In this document: positions 37,696 to 46,100 of the stretch, piece after piece
How positions within the stretch are numbered: the stretch's first letter is position 1
Layout: each line of letters opens with the position of its first letter
Assembly (NCBI GenBank): GCA_934486705.1
Contig: CAKSQS010000003.1
Location: 62,001 to 126,000, forward strand
Reading direction: 5' to 3'
DNA length: 64,000 nucleotides
Source of the DNA: an uncultured Eubacteriales bacterium
GTDB taxonomy: Bacteria > Bacillota > Clostridia > Oscillospirales > Acutalibacteraceae
Notes under the pieces: model-generated
Database searches by the model: none
What the model saw: the letters and a program-made list of their open reading frames with translations, nothing else
Told to the model about the DNA's origin: nothing
Made by a program: the position numbers and the translations under genes

Positions 37696-38532
37696 TTACA
37701 GTCCCATCATTTCGCGCACAATGCGGTCCGCCATCTTTACAGATCCGACGAGTACCAGCATATTAAAAATGAGTTCCCCGACATAGCTCCACACCTGCGT
37801 CACCGCCGCTGCCGAAGTATCGACTGTGGGCGGACTTGAAGCAAACACGGAGAATATGATACAGGCAAGTACGATAATAGCCCCTTCAAGAAGCACCGCA
37901 CAGTAGCTTTTCAAAAATGTCTTTCCGACATTCTCTGTAGGCTGTCCTGCAAAGGTAGACAACGGAATCGGCGCGATTGCCGAGTACATATAGATTTTGA
38001 AAAAGCGTCCGTATACGCTCATGATCATTATGAATGACAGCACCGTAATGAACAGCCCGCCAATCAGAGTCACTGCCCATAGCGGTATCGACTCCCAAAA
38101 TCCGCAGTTTTCTACTGCGTCAATAATCGTTTGCGGCAGTGTTGCTCCGGAATTGCTTGCAATACCGGACGCCACCATTATTTTTGAAATAACGCCCTGC
38201 ACAATCATCATCAGTTTAAGCAGCAGTTCAAGACCGTAAGTGATTACGCCTTTTGCAAGAGCAAAACGGACAAACAGTTTTAAGACGTGCTCCGGCTTTT
38301 TCACTTCGGTAAAGCTGCCGCAGGTCTTGATTATTCCGACAACAAAAAACAGAACGAGCAAGGCGTATCCGATAGCCTGCAACGCTCCGTGAATAGACAG
38401 GATTACCTGCCATATTGCGCCGCCCTTGAAGGTTTCGGGCGATTGAGTGAGCAAAGTCCATATTTCTGCAAGCTTTCCATTCCAGGTATCAAGTGCATTC
38501 TGTAAGTTTTGAACTACCCAATTATCGGACAT
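37696..38532 (-). CDS. VirB6-like polytopic conjugation membrane protein
   Basis: A 278-residue protein with about six transmembrane helices (for example IGYALLVLFFVVGIIK, WAVTLIGGLFITVLSFIMIM, IIVLACIIFSVFASS). It occupies the VirB6/TrbL position between Maff2 and PrgI genes. I chose the ATG at 38532 because GGGAGGTGAACCG precedes it; the frame is open further upstream to 38613. The start overlaps the end of the MT-A70 methyltransferase gene by 11 bases. It probably forms part of the membrane channel. Confidence 0.82.
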   Translation of the reverse strand: MSDNWVVQNLQNALDTWNGKLAEIWTLLTQSPETFKGGAIWQVILSIHGALQAIGYALLVLFFVVGIIKTCGSFTEVKKPEHVLKLFVRFALAKGVITYGLELLLKLMMIVQGVISKIMVASGIASNSGATLPQTIIDAVENCGFWESIPLWAVTLIGGLFITVLSFIMIMSVYGRFFKIYMYSAIAPIPLSTFAGQPTENVGKTFLKSYCAVLLEGAIIVLACIIFSVFASSPPTVDTSAAAVTQVWSYVGELIFNMLVLVGSVKMADRIVREMMGL

Positions 38533-39088
38533 TCGGTTCACCTCCCGTAAGCGCAATATCGCTGTCAACCTCATTGCCCCAAACATCCCATCCCGGCACT
38601 CTTTGTCGGGCAAATAGTTCTATACGGGGTAAATCGCCGATAAGCTTAACAATACGCCGCCTTGCTTCTTCCGGCTTTTTACTGTGATTTTCAATATGAG
38701 AAATAATAACTTGGTGAACGCTTGCAGATACGCGTTTCGGAGAACCTTTTGTCGCAAGCATACACAACTCCGCATTTGAGCGTGTCCAATGTCCCATACC
38801 CCAAAACAAACCGTCTGATTTATGATTTTGCTTAATCCAAACAAAAGCGACTGTCTTATACGAAAAGCCCCACGCTTTCATAACGGAAAAACATTCGTGC
38901 AGAAAAGGGATTGTTGTCCACATAAATAAGATGCAATTATCATCTGCATATTGTGCGACAGGCAATGCCCGTATTTTTTCAAGTTCCATCGTGGGATAAT
39001 GCTTTTCGGCGGAGCGTCCGAGTCCTTTTTCAGAATAGACCTTATACCGCCACGGTGGATCGGCGTAAATAATGCTGTATTTCTTCAT
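38522..39088 (-). CDS. MT-A70-family DNA adenine N6-methyltransferase
   Basis: A 188-residue protein starting MKKYSIIYADPPWRYK; DPPW is the catalytic motif IV of the MT-A70/Dam-like N6-adenine class. Further blocks are CILFMWTTIPFLHECF, GLFWGMGHWTRSNAELCMLA and ELFARQRVPGWDVWGNEVDS, as in phage and ICE orphan methylases. There is no restriction partner nearby, so it may protect the element in new hosts or mark it. The start follows AAGGAGG. It lies inside the type IV secretion operon and overlaps the VirB6-like start. Confidence 0.9.
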   Translation of the reverse strand: MKKYSIIYADPPWRYKVYSEKGLGRSAEKHYPTMELEKIRALPVAQYADDNCILFMWTTIPFLHECFSVMKAWGFSYKTVAFVWIKQNHKSDGLFWGMGHWTRSNAELCMLATKGSPKRVSASVHQVIISHIENHSKKPEEARRRIVKLIGDLPRIELFARQRVPGWDVWGNEVDSDIALTGGEPNVR

Positions 39089-39112
39089 CGCTTCCTCCTT
39101 TCCGGCAAATAG

Positions 39113-39138
39113 GGGCAGGCCGTATGCGACCTGCCCCG
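39113..39138 (-). terminator. hairpin before the methyltransferase gene
   Basis: GGGGCAGG (39113-39120) and CCTGCCCC (39131-39138) form a perfect 8-bp stem with a 10-base loop. On the minus strand it is followed by TATTTG. It lies between the 71-residue gene and the MT-A70 gene and could attenuate transcription into the methylase and secretion genes, or define an RNA end. Confidence 0.5.
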
Positions 39139-39153
39139 TGCGCCGTATCTTAT

Positions 39154-39369
39154 TTATCTGCTGTCCCGGTCAGGCGAACTACGGATTACTCCGTACACAT
39201 CGTCAACGAAGTAACGCCCGGTAAAGGGGTTGTATATAGCGTGACATTTCACGCCGTTATACTCGGCAAGATAATCGTTGTCTCCGATGCGTTCGATAAT
39301 CGTTGCCTCACCGAGCACATTGGTTTCTCCCTGTTTCAGAGAGTGGATATAGCACTCGCATTTTTCCAT
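39154..39369 (-). CDS. small conserved-position ICE protein, unknown function
   Basis: A 71-residue soluble protein, MEKCECYIHSLKQGETNVLG then IERIGDNDYLAEYNGVKCHA and YNPFTGRYFVDDVYGV, predicted to be mostly beta. The start follows AAGGAGGACGCAC. It lies 14 bases after the Maff2 gene and before a hairpin, within the secretion operon. I do not recognise a family. A regulatory or structural role in conjugation is only positional inference. Confidence 0.7.
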   Translation of the reverse strand: MEKCECYIHSLKQGETNVLGEATIIERIGDNDYLAEYNGVKCHAIYNPFTGRYFVDDVYGVIRSSPDRDSR

Positions 39370-39383
39370 GTGCGTCCTCCTTT

Positions 39384-39737
39384 TTAGCCCGTAATAAGGT
39401 TCAAGATTTCCTTTGCGAAGGTGATGACAATACCGCCCGCAACAGTTAGAAAGCCGTTGGCACGCTGTGACGGATCGTGAGATTTAAGGGAAAGTCCGAC
39501 CTGCACGATACCGAAGCCGAGCATAATAAGACCGATAGCGCGGATAAGTCCGAAGATAAAATCGGACAGATTGTTTACAACGGTCAGCGGATCGTCATTT
39601 GCCGCAAATACTGTAAGAGACATAGTGAACATAAGCGCAAGTGCAAGAACGATTGCACAGTAGACGCCAAAGCCCTTTCTGACTTTGCCCGTCATCGGGA
39701 GCTTAGCGGTGTGCTTTTTGAGAACTGATTTCTTCAT
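39384..39737 (-). CDS. Maff2-family pilin-like (VirB2-like) protein
   Basis: A 117-residue protein with an N-terminal signal-type helix ending near LTVFAAND and two further hydrophobic helices (FIFGLIRAIGLIMLGFGIVQ; GFLTVAGGIVITFAKEIL). Maff2 proteins occupy the VirB2/TrbC pilin position of Tn1549-type elements. I chose the ATG at 39737, nine bases after GGAGG; an in-frame ATG at 39761 lacks a ribosome site. The start overlaps the 3' end of the VirD4 gene by 35 bases. Confidence 0.85.
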   Translation of the reverse strand: MKKSVLKKHTAKLPMTGKVRKGFGVYCAIVLALALMFTMSLTVFAANDDPLTVVNNLSDFIFGLIRAIGLIMLGFGIVQVGLSLKSHDPSQRANGFLTVAGGIVITFAKEILNLITG

Positions 39738-41556
39738 AGTTTTCTTCCTCCAATTTTTCATTTTTTAAGATTTCCTCAATTTCTTCCTCGGTGAGAATAG
39801 CGAAATCGCCGACCTCATCGGTAAGTTCAAACGGCTCCATTTTAAGAACAGAACTGTCAAAGCTGATACTGCCGATGCTGTAATTAGGTCGTGCGTGTTC
39901 ATAAGGCTCTGCGCCGCCGTCCGCCGAGAGTTTAATATTCGGGTGTTTCAAGATATCGTACTTCAAATCCATAATCGGTCGCTCACCTCGGATAAAGAGC
40001 AGAGAGTATTTGTTATCCATCATACGAACCTCGTCGGGCGTCATAAGCTCGCGCCCGGTTATCTGCCAATTTGTCGAATAGTTCCCGTTACGCCCTTTGG
40101 ATTGCCCGTAGGTGTTCATATCAATGGTTTCTTTACCGAGCAGCTTGGAAACATACTCGTGCGTCGATTGCTCGTTTCCGCCCAGATATAAAAACTCGTC
40201 GCAGTTGCCGACTATCGACTCCCATTCTTTTTCAAAGAGTTTTTTAAGCTGTGCCAAATTCTGAATGATAATGCTGACAGAAATCTCTCGGCTTCGCATT
40301 GTGGAGAGCAGCTTATCAAATTCATCAGGGAGCGCGACGTTCGCAAACTCATCCATGACGAAATGCACATGCACGGGCAGCCTGCCGCCGTGTTTGACAT
40401 CGGCACTGTAATAAAGCTGTTGGAAAAGCTGAGTATAGAGCATACCGACTATGAAATTGTAGCTTGAGTCGTTATCGGGAATAACCGCATAGATAGCGGT
40501 TTTCTTTTCGCCGAGCTTATCAAGCTCCATCTCATCCGATTGTGTAATCGCCGCAAGGCTGTCGAGGTTGAACTTTTCAAGCCTTGCCACAAGGGTTATT
40601 TGTATAGATTTAAGCGTTTTGCCCGAACCGGAACGATAGTTGCGATAATATTTAAGGGCAATATGATCGGGGGTTCGGTCAGCAAGACGGGCAAACAATC
40701 GGTCGAGCGGTGACATAAATCCATCGTCGTCCTCTTTGACTTCCCCCGAGCGAATCATTTCCATAACCATAGGAAAATTCTGTTCCTCGGGCGGCGCTTC
40801 GTAATGAAGGAAAAACACAAGTGCCAATAAAAGCATCATCGCCGCCTGATCCCAAAACGGATCTTGGCTCTGACTTCCTTTTGGCGTTGTGTTCTTAAAG
40901 ATGTTCGTCACGAGCTTTTGAATATCATTATCCGAGTGAAGATAAACGAATGGATTATAGCAATAGCTCTTATCCATATTGATTAGATCAAGCACCTTAA
41001 TGTCATAGCCCTTTGATTTTAGGAGATTGCCCGTATCGCGGACATTTTCACCTTTCGGATCGAGAATGACAAAGCTTGTGTTAGCCTGCATAATGTTCGG
41101 TTTGGCATAGAATCTTGTTTTACCTGCCCCCGAACCGCCGCACACAAGAACATTTAAGTTTCGGCGATGCTTTCTGCCGTCCAAACCGATTTTGGTTTTC
41201 TGCGTGAGGATTTTGTTTTTCTCGGGTTCTGCCTTATTCTCATACTTTTTGTTTACCTGTCCGGCATTGCCCCAATGTGCCGAACCGTGTTCTTCACGGC
41301 GGCGATAATTTCTCGCGGTAGAAAGATAAATCCCAATTCCCATTACATACGCGCATATAAAAATGAGGACAGCTTTTACACTGTCCTCGCACCACACGAT
41401 ATGAAACGGGTTACTGAATACAACCGCAAGATTTCTGATGAGGTTCGGAAGTCCCGAGCGAAGAGCCGGAGCTACAAGCAGCCCCAGCCATACAGTCGGA
41501 ATCAACCCTAAACAGTAGAGAATAACATTTGTCCGAGAGAATTTATCTTCCCTCAC
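39703..41556 (-). CDS. VirD4/TraG-type coupling protein
   Basis: A 617-residue membrane ATPase that links the relaxosome to the secretion channel. Two N-terminal transmembrane helices (LYCLGLIPTVWLGLLVA; AVLIFICAYVMGIGIYL) precede Walker A VCGGSGAGKTR, SFVILDPKGENVRDTGNLL, and Walker B HVHFVMDEFANVALPDEFD. I place the start at GTG 41556, giving VREDKFSRTNVILY as in relatives. The frame is open to a TTG at 41595 but has no ribosome site there. It overlaps the small upstream gene by 14 bases and Maff2 by 35. Confidence 0.9.
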   Translation of the reverse strand: MREDKFSRTNVILYCLGLIPTVWLGLLVAPALRSGLPNLIRNLAVVFSNPFHIVWCEDSVKAVLIFICAYVMGIGIYLSTARNYRRREEHGSAHWGNAGQVNKKYENKAEPEKNKILTQKTKIGLDGRKHRRNLNVLVCGGSGAGKTRFYAKPNIMQANTSFVILDPKGENVRDTGNLLKSKGYDIKVLDLINMDKSYCYNPFVYLHSDNDIQKLVTNIFKNTTPKGSQSQDPFWDQAAMMLLLALVFFLHYEAPPEEQNFPMVMEMIRSGEVKEDDDGFMSPLDRLFARLADRTPDHIALKYYRNYRSGSGKTLKSIQITLVARLEKFNLDSLAAITQSDEMELDKLGEKKTAIYAVIPDNDSSYNFIVGMLYTQLFQQLYYSADVKHGGRLPVHVHFVMDEFANVALPDEFDKLLSTMRSREISVSIIIQNLAQLKKLFEKEWESIVGNCDEFLYLGGNEQSTHEYVSKLLGKETIDMNTYGQSKGRNGNYSTNWQITGRELMTPDEVRMMDNKYSLLFIRGERPIMDLKYDILKHPNIKLSADGGAEPYEHARPNYSIGSISFDSSVLKMEPFELTDEVGDFAILTEEEIEEILKNEKLEEENYEEISSQKAHR

Positions 41557-41734
41557 GGTCTGCCTTTCGTTTTTCTTTCTTAGTAGGGGCTTCAATGGCT
41601 TTAATGAGCAGTTCGTTTATATCCTCGGTAGGCTTGCCTTCCTCCATATATTCGGTTCGCGCCTTATTGATACAGCCGACAAGCAAACGGTGCTCAAAAT
41701 CATCCATTGTCATAATTCGCTTTGCTTCCGTCAT
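41543..41734 (-). CDS. small KPTED-motif ICE protein A
   Basis: A 63-residue helical protein with a basic tail, MTEAKRIMTMDDFEHRLLVG then KARTEYMEEGKPTEDINELL. The start is nine bases after AAGGAGG, 12 bases beyond the ArdC-like stop, and the end overlaps the VirD4 start. It shares the motif A-R-x-x-Y-x-x-x-x-KPTED-x-x-ELL with the small protein at 48504-48677, so the two are paralogues. I recognise no named family. Confidence 0.75.
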   Translation of the reverse strand: MTEAKRIMTMDDFEHRLLVGCINKARTEYMEEGKPTEDINELLIKAIEAPTKKEKRKADREGR

Positions 41735-41746
41735 TGCGAAGCCTCC

Positions 41747-42643
41747 TTATCTTGCGCCGTCATCTTTGGAGCGTTTTGCTTTCTGCTGTTCCTCCATTAC
41801 ACGGCGCATATCCTGAGATACCTCGTTAGCGGAATCGCGAATTTTATCAAGCTGACCGCGAATTGTTTTCGGCTCAGCTTCCTTGAAGCGGTCCGGGGCT
41901 TTCTCAAAATTATAATCGCCGGTATCAAAGCCGCTGCGTTCGCAAAGGATATATGACGCGCAATAGGCAGTAAAGGAACAGTCCTCACGGCTGACGCCGT
42001 CCTTTGCAAAGTTTGCGATTACAATTTCCTGTGACAGACTTCGGAAAATGTCATATCCGTCAAGACCCTGACGGATATAAATTGCATCGTCCTCCGGCAC
42101 ATATCTTGCGCAGACATTACCCTCAAGTTCATTCGTCATACGAATGTCACAGGGGGAGGAGGCAATCAGTGCTTTCAGCACTCTGCGCTCGTTCGGTTCC
42201 CTGCGTGAATAGTTACGCTGACTGTTGGTTTGCGAAACATCAAACATCCTCTTGACATTGACCGAGAAGCCTGTCGTTCCGTCCTCACGGGTAAACTCAT
42301 TTCCCGGTTCAAGCAAGGTGATTGCCTTTTCGCCCCTCTGCACAAACACGCCTTTTTCTTTCCAAGTCTCAAAATCGGCAAGGTAAGTGGCTTCGTTATT
42401 CTGATAGGCAATAAGCAAAGCGTTGCTGACCGAATATTTTCCGAAGCGGCTCTGCATAAGCAGATAGTCGCGGAAGGTTTCGGGATTGATTACTGCCTCG
42501 GTTGTAGCCGCGTCAAGCATTTCAAACGCTTCGGCGCGTTCCTGCTGTTTCTTTGCAACCCATTCCTCTTTATTGAACGGGCGCTCCTGCTTGCTTTCGT
42601 TTTTCTCGGTGCTTGCGGTAAAAAGTTCATCATAATTACTCAT
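41747..42643 (-). CDS. ArdC-like ssDNA-binding/antirestriction domain protein
   Basis: A 298-residue protein. Residues about 25-120 (RDYLLMQSRFGKYSVSNALL, IAYQNNEATYLADFETWKEK, FVQRGEKAITLLEPG) match the N-terminal domain of ArdC-type antirestriction proteins, which bind single-stranded DNA. The C-terminal metallopeptidase part seems degenerate: SLSQEIVIANFAK stands where HExxH would be expected. The start follows AAGGAGAGATAAATTT. It is encoded between PcfB and VirD4, consistent with protecting or handling transferred strand DNA. The same domain type begins the 2789-residue protein. Confidence 0.7.
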   Translation of the reverse strand: MSNYDELFTASTEKNESKQERPFNKEEWVAKKQQERAEAFEMLDAATTEAVINPETFRDYLLMQSRFGKYSVSNALLIAYQNNEATYLADFETWKEKGVFVQRGEKAITLLEPGNEFTREDGTTGFSVNVKRMFDVSQTNSQRNYSRREPNERRVLKALIASSPCDIRMTNELEGNVCARYVPEDDAIYIRQGLDGYDIFRSLSQEIVIANFAKDGVSREDCSFTAYCASYILCERSGFDTGDYNFEKAPDRFKEAEPKTIRGQLDKIRDSANEVSQDMRRVMEEQQKAKRSKDDGAR

Positions 42644-42647
42644 AAAT

Positions 42648-43424
42648 TTATCTCTCCTTCGGTTTCTTCTTTTTGGGCGGAGCTTTATGCTCGGCAGATT
42701 TTGCAGGGGTATTTCGGGTTTTGTTTTTCGGCTTTTTCTCTCTGTCCATTTCTTCGCGGATTTCTTTTAGCTCACGCCTTACGGACGGGCGGCGCTCCTC
42801 GGGGGAAAGAGTGTCAGCCGAACGGTCCTTTTTGCCTTGACTGCGCTTTGAAGAAGGCACGGACTGATTTGATTTCTCCGTCCGTGCCTCGGTGGGGTTT
42901 ACGGTATGAGATTCCTCCTTCGTGGGGTTCGGCTTTTCCATCACCGCATCAAGAAATTCGTCCGCATCGCTCTTATCCGGGGCTGTGCGTTCGGGAGCCG
43001 CCTTTTCCTTTTCTTTTTCGGGATGAACGTCGGCAACATTTTCTGGAACAAGTCCAAGCCTTTCAAAAATGCGGTCGATTTTTGCTCTGTCCTCCGCCTT
43101 TACCATAACCTCGGTAATGCCGTCGTTTTTGTTTCGGTCTTTAAGCACGGTATAGAGCATACCGTATTTCTTTGCCTGCTCACAAAACCGTTTCAAATCC
43201 TTATCCGACACCTGATAGATCTCCAGCTTTTTGCCGGACTTAATGAGGTTGGAAAGCCGCATTTGCCCCTTGGTTTTTCTTGATTGCTTGGACAAATCCT
43301 TTAAGGCTTTGAAAAGCAGCTTTGCTACCTCTTTTGACGCAGAGCCTGTAATTTTTAGCGCGGCTTCGGCTCCGTTAAGACTCATTCGTACTACCTGATC
43401 TGCCGCTTCTGCTGATGTGTTCAT
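42648..43424 (-). CDS. pcfB: PcfB/DUF3801-family conjugation protein
   Basis: A 258-residue protein. The first 150 residues (SAEAADQVVRMSLNGAEAAL, KLEIYQVSDKDLKRFCEQAK, RIFERLGLVPENVADV) match PcfB/DUF3801. The C-terminal 110 residues are a disordered, charged Lys/Glu/Pro-rich tail. PcfB-type proteins act with the coupling protein and relaxase as relaxosome accessories in enterococcal pCF10 (established for that family). The gene begins within the last 50 bases of the relaxase gene. Confidence 0.85.
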   Translation of the reverse strand: MNTSAEAADQVVRMSLNGAEAALKITGSASKEVAKLLFKALKDLSKQSRKTKGQMRLSNLIKSGKKLEIYQVSDKDLKRFCEQAKKYGMLYTVLKDRNKNDGITEVMVKAEDRAKIDRIFERLGLVPENVADVHPEKEKEKAAPERTAPDKSDADEFLDAVMEKPNPTKEESHTVNPTEARTEKSNQSVPSSKRSQGKKDRSADTLSPEERRPSVRRELKEIREEMDREKKPKNKTRNTPAKSAEHKAPPKKKKPKER

Positions 43425-44766
43425 TCTTTAACCTATCCTTTCCTCTGAATTTTTCCGATTCAATACGGGCAAGCTTTTCCCGCACCGAATCCATACGCTC
43501 TAAAACTGCGTCGCAAGCGTTTATCTCGCGCCGCAGCTTTTTAAGCTGTCTTGTGTAAATATCTATATTGTATTTTGTTTTGCTGATTAGGGCTTCGTCA
43601 CCGGCGCGAACCGCGCGCTTTAGAGCGTTTCGCATATCCTGCCTAAGCTTTATTACCTCCGGGATTTGTGCCGACGCCGAAGCCCTGTAAGCCGATAACT
43701 GTTCTTTCGTTTCGATTTTGTGCTCCGAAAGCATTAAAAGCTGATCGGAATAGCTGCGCATTTTACTCTGATCCTCGCGAACAAGAAAGCACATTTTTTT
43801 GCTTGTATTCGGTCTTTCCGTCGTGATTTTCAAAGCCGTAACGAAGCAGTGATAAACCGCCGTGTAATTCATAGCCGCAACGCGCTCGGTTTGTCCGTCA
43901 AAAATCTGCTGTGGCGATTCCTGCGGCGGAACTTCCGGGAACTCAGGATATTCATTGTTCCGTATGCGCCCAAAAATTTCCTCCGGTGAATAACCTGGAC
44001 CGAGAGAATTGAAACGCACAAAGCGTTCTCCGCCTATATGCTTTATTTTCGGGTACTTACCGCTTTGGTCTATGATAAATCCCATCTGATCCATTGCGTC
44101 AAGAAATTCAAGTCGGCTGCCCGAACCGCTTACGGCAATATCTATGGCTTCTCGGATAGTACCGCGCACAGTCGGTCTGCCTTCAAATTCTGCTTTCCAT
44201 TCGGCATAGCTTTTGCCTTTGGCTTTCGGGCTTTTTATAACAGAAAGACCGTACTCCTTGCAGAGCCGATCCGATTCCTTGCGCATACGGAGATAATCGT
44301 CTTTTCCGTTATGAAATTTTGAGCCATCCTTGTACGAGGTTGCGCATATTATAAAATGATTATGATAATGGCCGGTATTGCAATGAGTTGCTACTAACAC
44401 TTGAAATTTATCTCCCCAAAGGTTTTCGGCTAATGTTTTGCCGATTTCGTGTGCGGTTTCAGCGTCGACCTCATCTGCCTTGAAGGATTGATAGCCGTGA
44501 TAGCAAACTCTTTTGCCTATATCTCCACAAGTGTTCAAAGTTGTTTTGAATCGCTCAACTGCGTTATACTCGTTACACCCGATGCCGGTAACATACATCC
44601 TTTTTTCGGTTTTCATCTCATCGGCCGCATATTCAATTACACTGTCTATTGCGTGTAATTCAGATTGAGCCGTATAATTTTTCTCAACCGTTTTTTCAGG
44701 ATTGCACGCGTATTTCAAAATCACATCCAATCTGCCTTTTATGGGCCATATTGAAGTTACAGCCAT
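43375..44766 (-). CDS. MOB-P type relaxase
   Basis: A 463-residue relaxase of the VirD2/MobA (PF03432-type) group that nicks oriT and leads the strand into the recipient. The metal-binding HxH motif is in CNTGHYHNHFIICATSY, and the N-terminal residues include YACNPEKTVEKNY and a candidate catalytic Tyr; RMYVTGIGCN follows. The C-terminal 150 residues are helical and charged, for binding accessory proteins. The ATG overlaps the MobC TAA by one base and follows GGGAGATAAGTA. It appears intact. Confidence 0.92.
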   Translation of the reverse strand: MAVTSIWPIKGRLDVILKYACNPEKTVEKNYTAQSELHAIDSVIEYAADEMKTEKRMYVTGIGCNEYNAVERFKTTLNTCGDIGKRVCYHGYQSFKADEVDAETAHEIGKTLAENLWGDKFQVLVATHCNTGHYHNHFIICATSYKDGSKFHNGKDDYLRMRKESDRLCKEYGLSVIKSPKAKGKSYAEWKAEFEGRPTVRGTIREAIDIAVSGSGSRLEFLDAMDQMGFIIDQSGKYPKIKHIGGERFVRFNSLGPGYSPEEIFGRIRNNEYPEFPEVPPQESPQQIFDGQTERVAAMNYTAVYHCFVTALKITTERPNTSKKMCFLVREDQSKMRSYSDQLLMLSEHKIETKEQLSAYRASASAQIPEVIKLRQDMRNALKRAVRAGDEALISKTKYNIDIYTRQLKKLRREINACDAVLERMDSVREKLARIESEKFRGKDRLKNEHISRSGRSGSTNES

Positions 44767-45089
44767 TACTTATCTCCCGGCTTAAGCTCAGCCCATAATC
44801 GATTTTCGATATCGTTGAGTGATTTTAGATGTTTACGGAGAAGCGGCACATCCACAAAACCTGTGGAATACGCATTTACCAAAAGCTGATTCAGATTATT
44901 TCCTATCCGATTCATAGCCTTTGTCAAAGCGTAAAAATCTATGGGAGGATTTTCGTGTATCGGATATCCGAGAGCCGACATTCGCATATATCTTTCGCGC
45001 GATAAACCCGACTTTTGGACTTTCGTCATAAGCATATATTTTTCATTTTCATCAAAGTAAACTTCGACTCGACAATTGCGTTTTCTCAC
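44766..45089 (-). CDS. mobC: MobC-like relaxosome accessory protein
   Basis: A 107-residue protein. The N-terminal part (RVEVYFDENEKYMLMTKVQK, SGLSRERYMRMSALG) has ribbon-helix-helix character, and the C-terminal helix includes MNRIGNNLNQLLVNAYSTG, the MobC signature. It binds oriT DNA beside the relaxase in related systems. The start is a GTG at 45089 following AAGGTGG. It sits immediately downstream of the candidate oriT. Confidence 0.87.
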   Translation of the reverse strand: MRKRNCRVEVYFDENEKYMLMTKVQKSGLSRERYMRMSALGYPIHENPPIDFYALTKAMNRIGNNLNQLLVNAYSTGFVDVPLLRKHLKSLNDIENRLWAELKPGDK

Positions 45090-45130
45090 ATAATAACCAC
45101 CTTTTCTTTCGGGGTTTTAGGGGCGGCAGA

Positions 45131-45173
45131 ACCTAACAAGCTGTATCTGCACAAGCAGATGCGTTGCTTGCTA
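45131..45173. other. candidate origin of transfer (oriT)
   Basis: The 117-base gap between mobC and the next upstream gene contains an outer imperfect inverted repeat, CCTAACAAGC (45131-45140 and one base beyond) against GCTTGCTAAG (to about 45174). Inside lies a perfect hairpin, ATCTGC (45145-45150)/GCAGAT (45155-45160). Nested inverted repeats right before mobC and the relaxase are where MOB-P elements keep oriT. No nic site can be fixed from sequence alone. Confidence 0.5.
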
Positions 45174-45206
45174 AGACAACACCGCCTATTAACCCCACTG
45201 TTTTAT

Positions 45207-45731
45207 TTATCGTTCCTCACGGTTGTCTTTGTTCTTTACCTGCTGAGAATGAGCGTACTCATAATCGTCGCGCTGCATATAGCATCGCTCGATTTTCCAA
45301 GCATTATCACCGTGCATATATAGCTCAAGACGAATGTTTTGACCGCTTCCGTCAAGGCAGGAACCGAAAATGGAATATCCGCCCACTCCGGCGATATATG
45401 CTTTATTATCACTCGAAACAACATAGGTTCGTGACTGCTCGGAATAAGGTTTGTCAAAGCTGTCCTGTGTGAATACGATATATCCGCTGACGGGCGACTT
45501 GTGTGTGTCATTGACATAATTGAAAATCTCGGATAACCTCTGATAACTGAGTTCAACCACTCGTTCGGACGGCTCAAACTCAACACCGACAAAATTATCT
45601 GCGTCAAGAACATAATCGCCATTGTACCATTTGTCTCCGACTAACTGCATTGCGTCCTCCATGCTTTCGGCTTCAACCGTCACTTTCATTTTGAGGGTTT
45701 CAACAATGGTTACATCAAATTCTTTCGCCAT
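45207..45731 (-). CDS. DpnD/PcfM-like domain protein
   Basis: A 174-residue soluble protein. The N-terminal 70 residues (KEFDVTIVETLKMKVTVEAE, SMEDAMQLVGDKWYNGDYVL, DADNFVGVEF) resemble the DpnD/PcfM family common in conjugative elements, with no firm biochemical role. The C-terminal 100 residues are not recognised. The start follows GAGGTGAGATAA; the upstream YodL-like gene ends at 45732, so the two genes abut. Confidence 0.7.
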   Translation of the reverse strand: MAKEFDVTIVETLKMKVTVEAESMEDAMQLVGDKWYNGDYVLDADNFVGVEFEPSERVVELSYQRLSEIFNYVNDTHKSPVSGYIVFTQDSFDKPYSEQSRTYVVSSDNKAYIAGVGGYSIFGSCLDGSGQNIRLELYMHGDNAWKIERCYMQRDDYEYAHSQQVKNKDNREER

Positions 45732-46100
45732 TTATCTCACCTCATTTCTTTCAGCTTGTGATTTAACAATGATTTGCTCATCTTTTTTCGGCTCAAAATC
45801 AATCTTTTTGAAGCCGAAGCTATCACAGAAGTAAAAACCTTTTTCAACGATGTCGGAGTGCTCAATCTCCACAACATCCGACACCGAAAGAGAGTGACCG
45901 GTGAATGACTCGGGACGGGTTTCGTTGAACATAGCATAAACATCTTCAAGCCCGCTGCACTCAACATCGCCGTCAAACACCTTGTGGTAGATTTCACTTC
46001 GTATTTTTCCTCTGGTCCGTTTAACAGTATTTTCGTAGTTAAGAAAGCTCAGACTTCCGTTATCCTTATCCCGGTCTATCTGATAGATTTTAATTTTCAT
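45732..46100 (-). CDS. YodL-like domain protein
   Basis: A 122-residue protein beginning MKIKIYQIDRDKDNGSLSFL and continuing with IYHKVFDGDVECSGLEDVYA and GHSLSVSDVVEI, the pattern of the YodL domain found alone or inside large polyvalent ICE proteins. Its function is unknown. The ATG overlaps the stop of the TOPRIM gene as ATGA, so the two are translationally coupled. Confidence 0.75.
   Translation of the reverse strand: MKIKIYQIDRDKDNGSLSFLNYENTVKRTRGKIRSEIYHKVFDGDVECSGLEDVYAMFNETRPESFTGHSLSVSDVVEIEHSDIVEKGFYFCDSFGFKKIDFEPKKDEQIIVKSQAERNEVR

Noticed and set aside
41557..41595. Upstream extension of the VirD4 gene to a TTG
   Set aside because: No ribosome site precedes the TTG, the extra residues are not typical of the family, and a GTG at 41556 gives the expected N-terminus.
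42230..43108. A 292-codon plus-strand open frame opposite the ArdC-like and PcfB genes
   Set aside because: The opposite strand carries recognisable proteins with ribosome sites; the plus-strand product looks like nothing and its frame is kept open by codon bias of the real genes.
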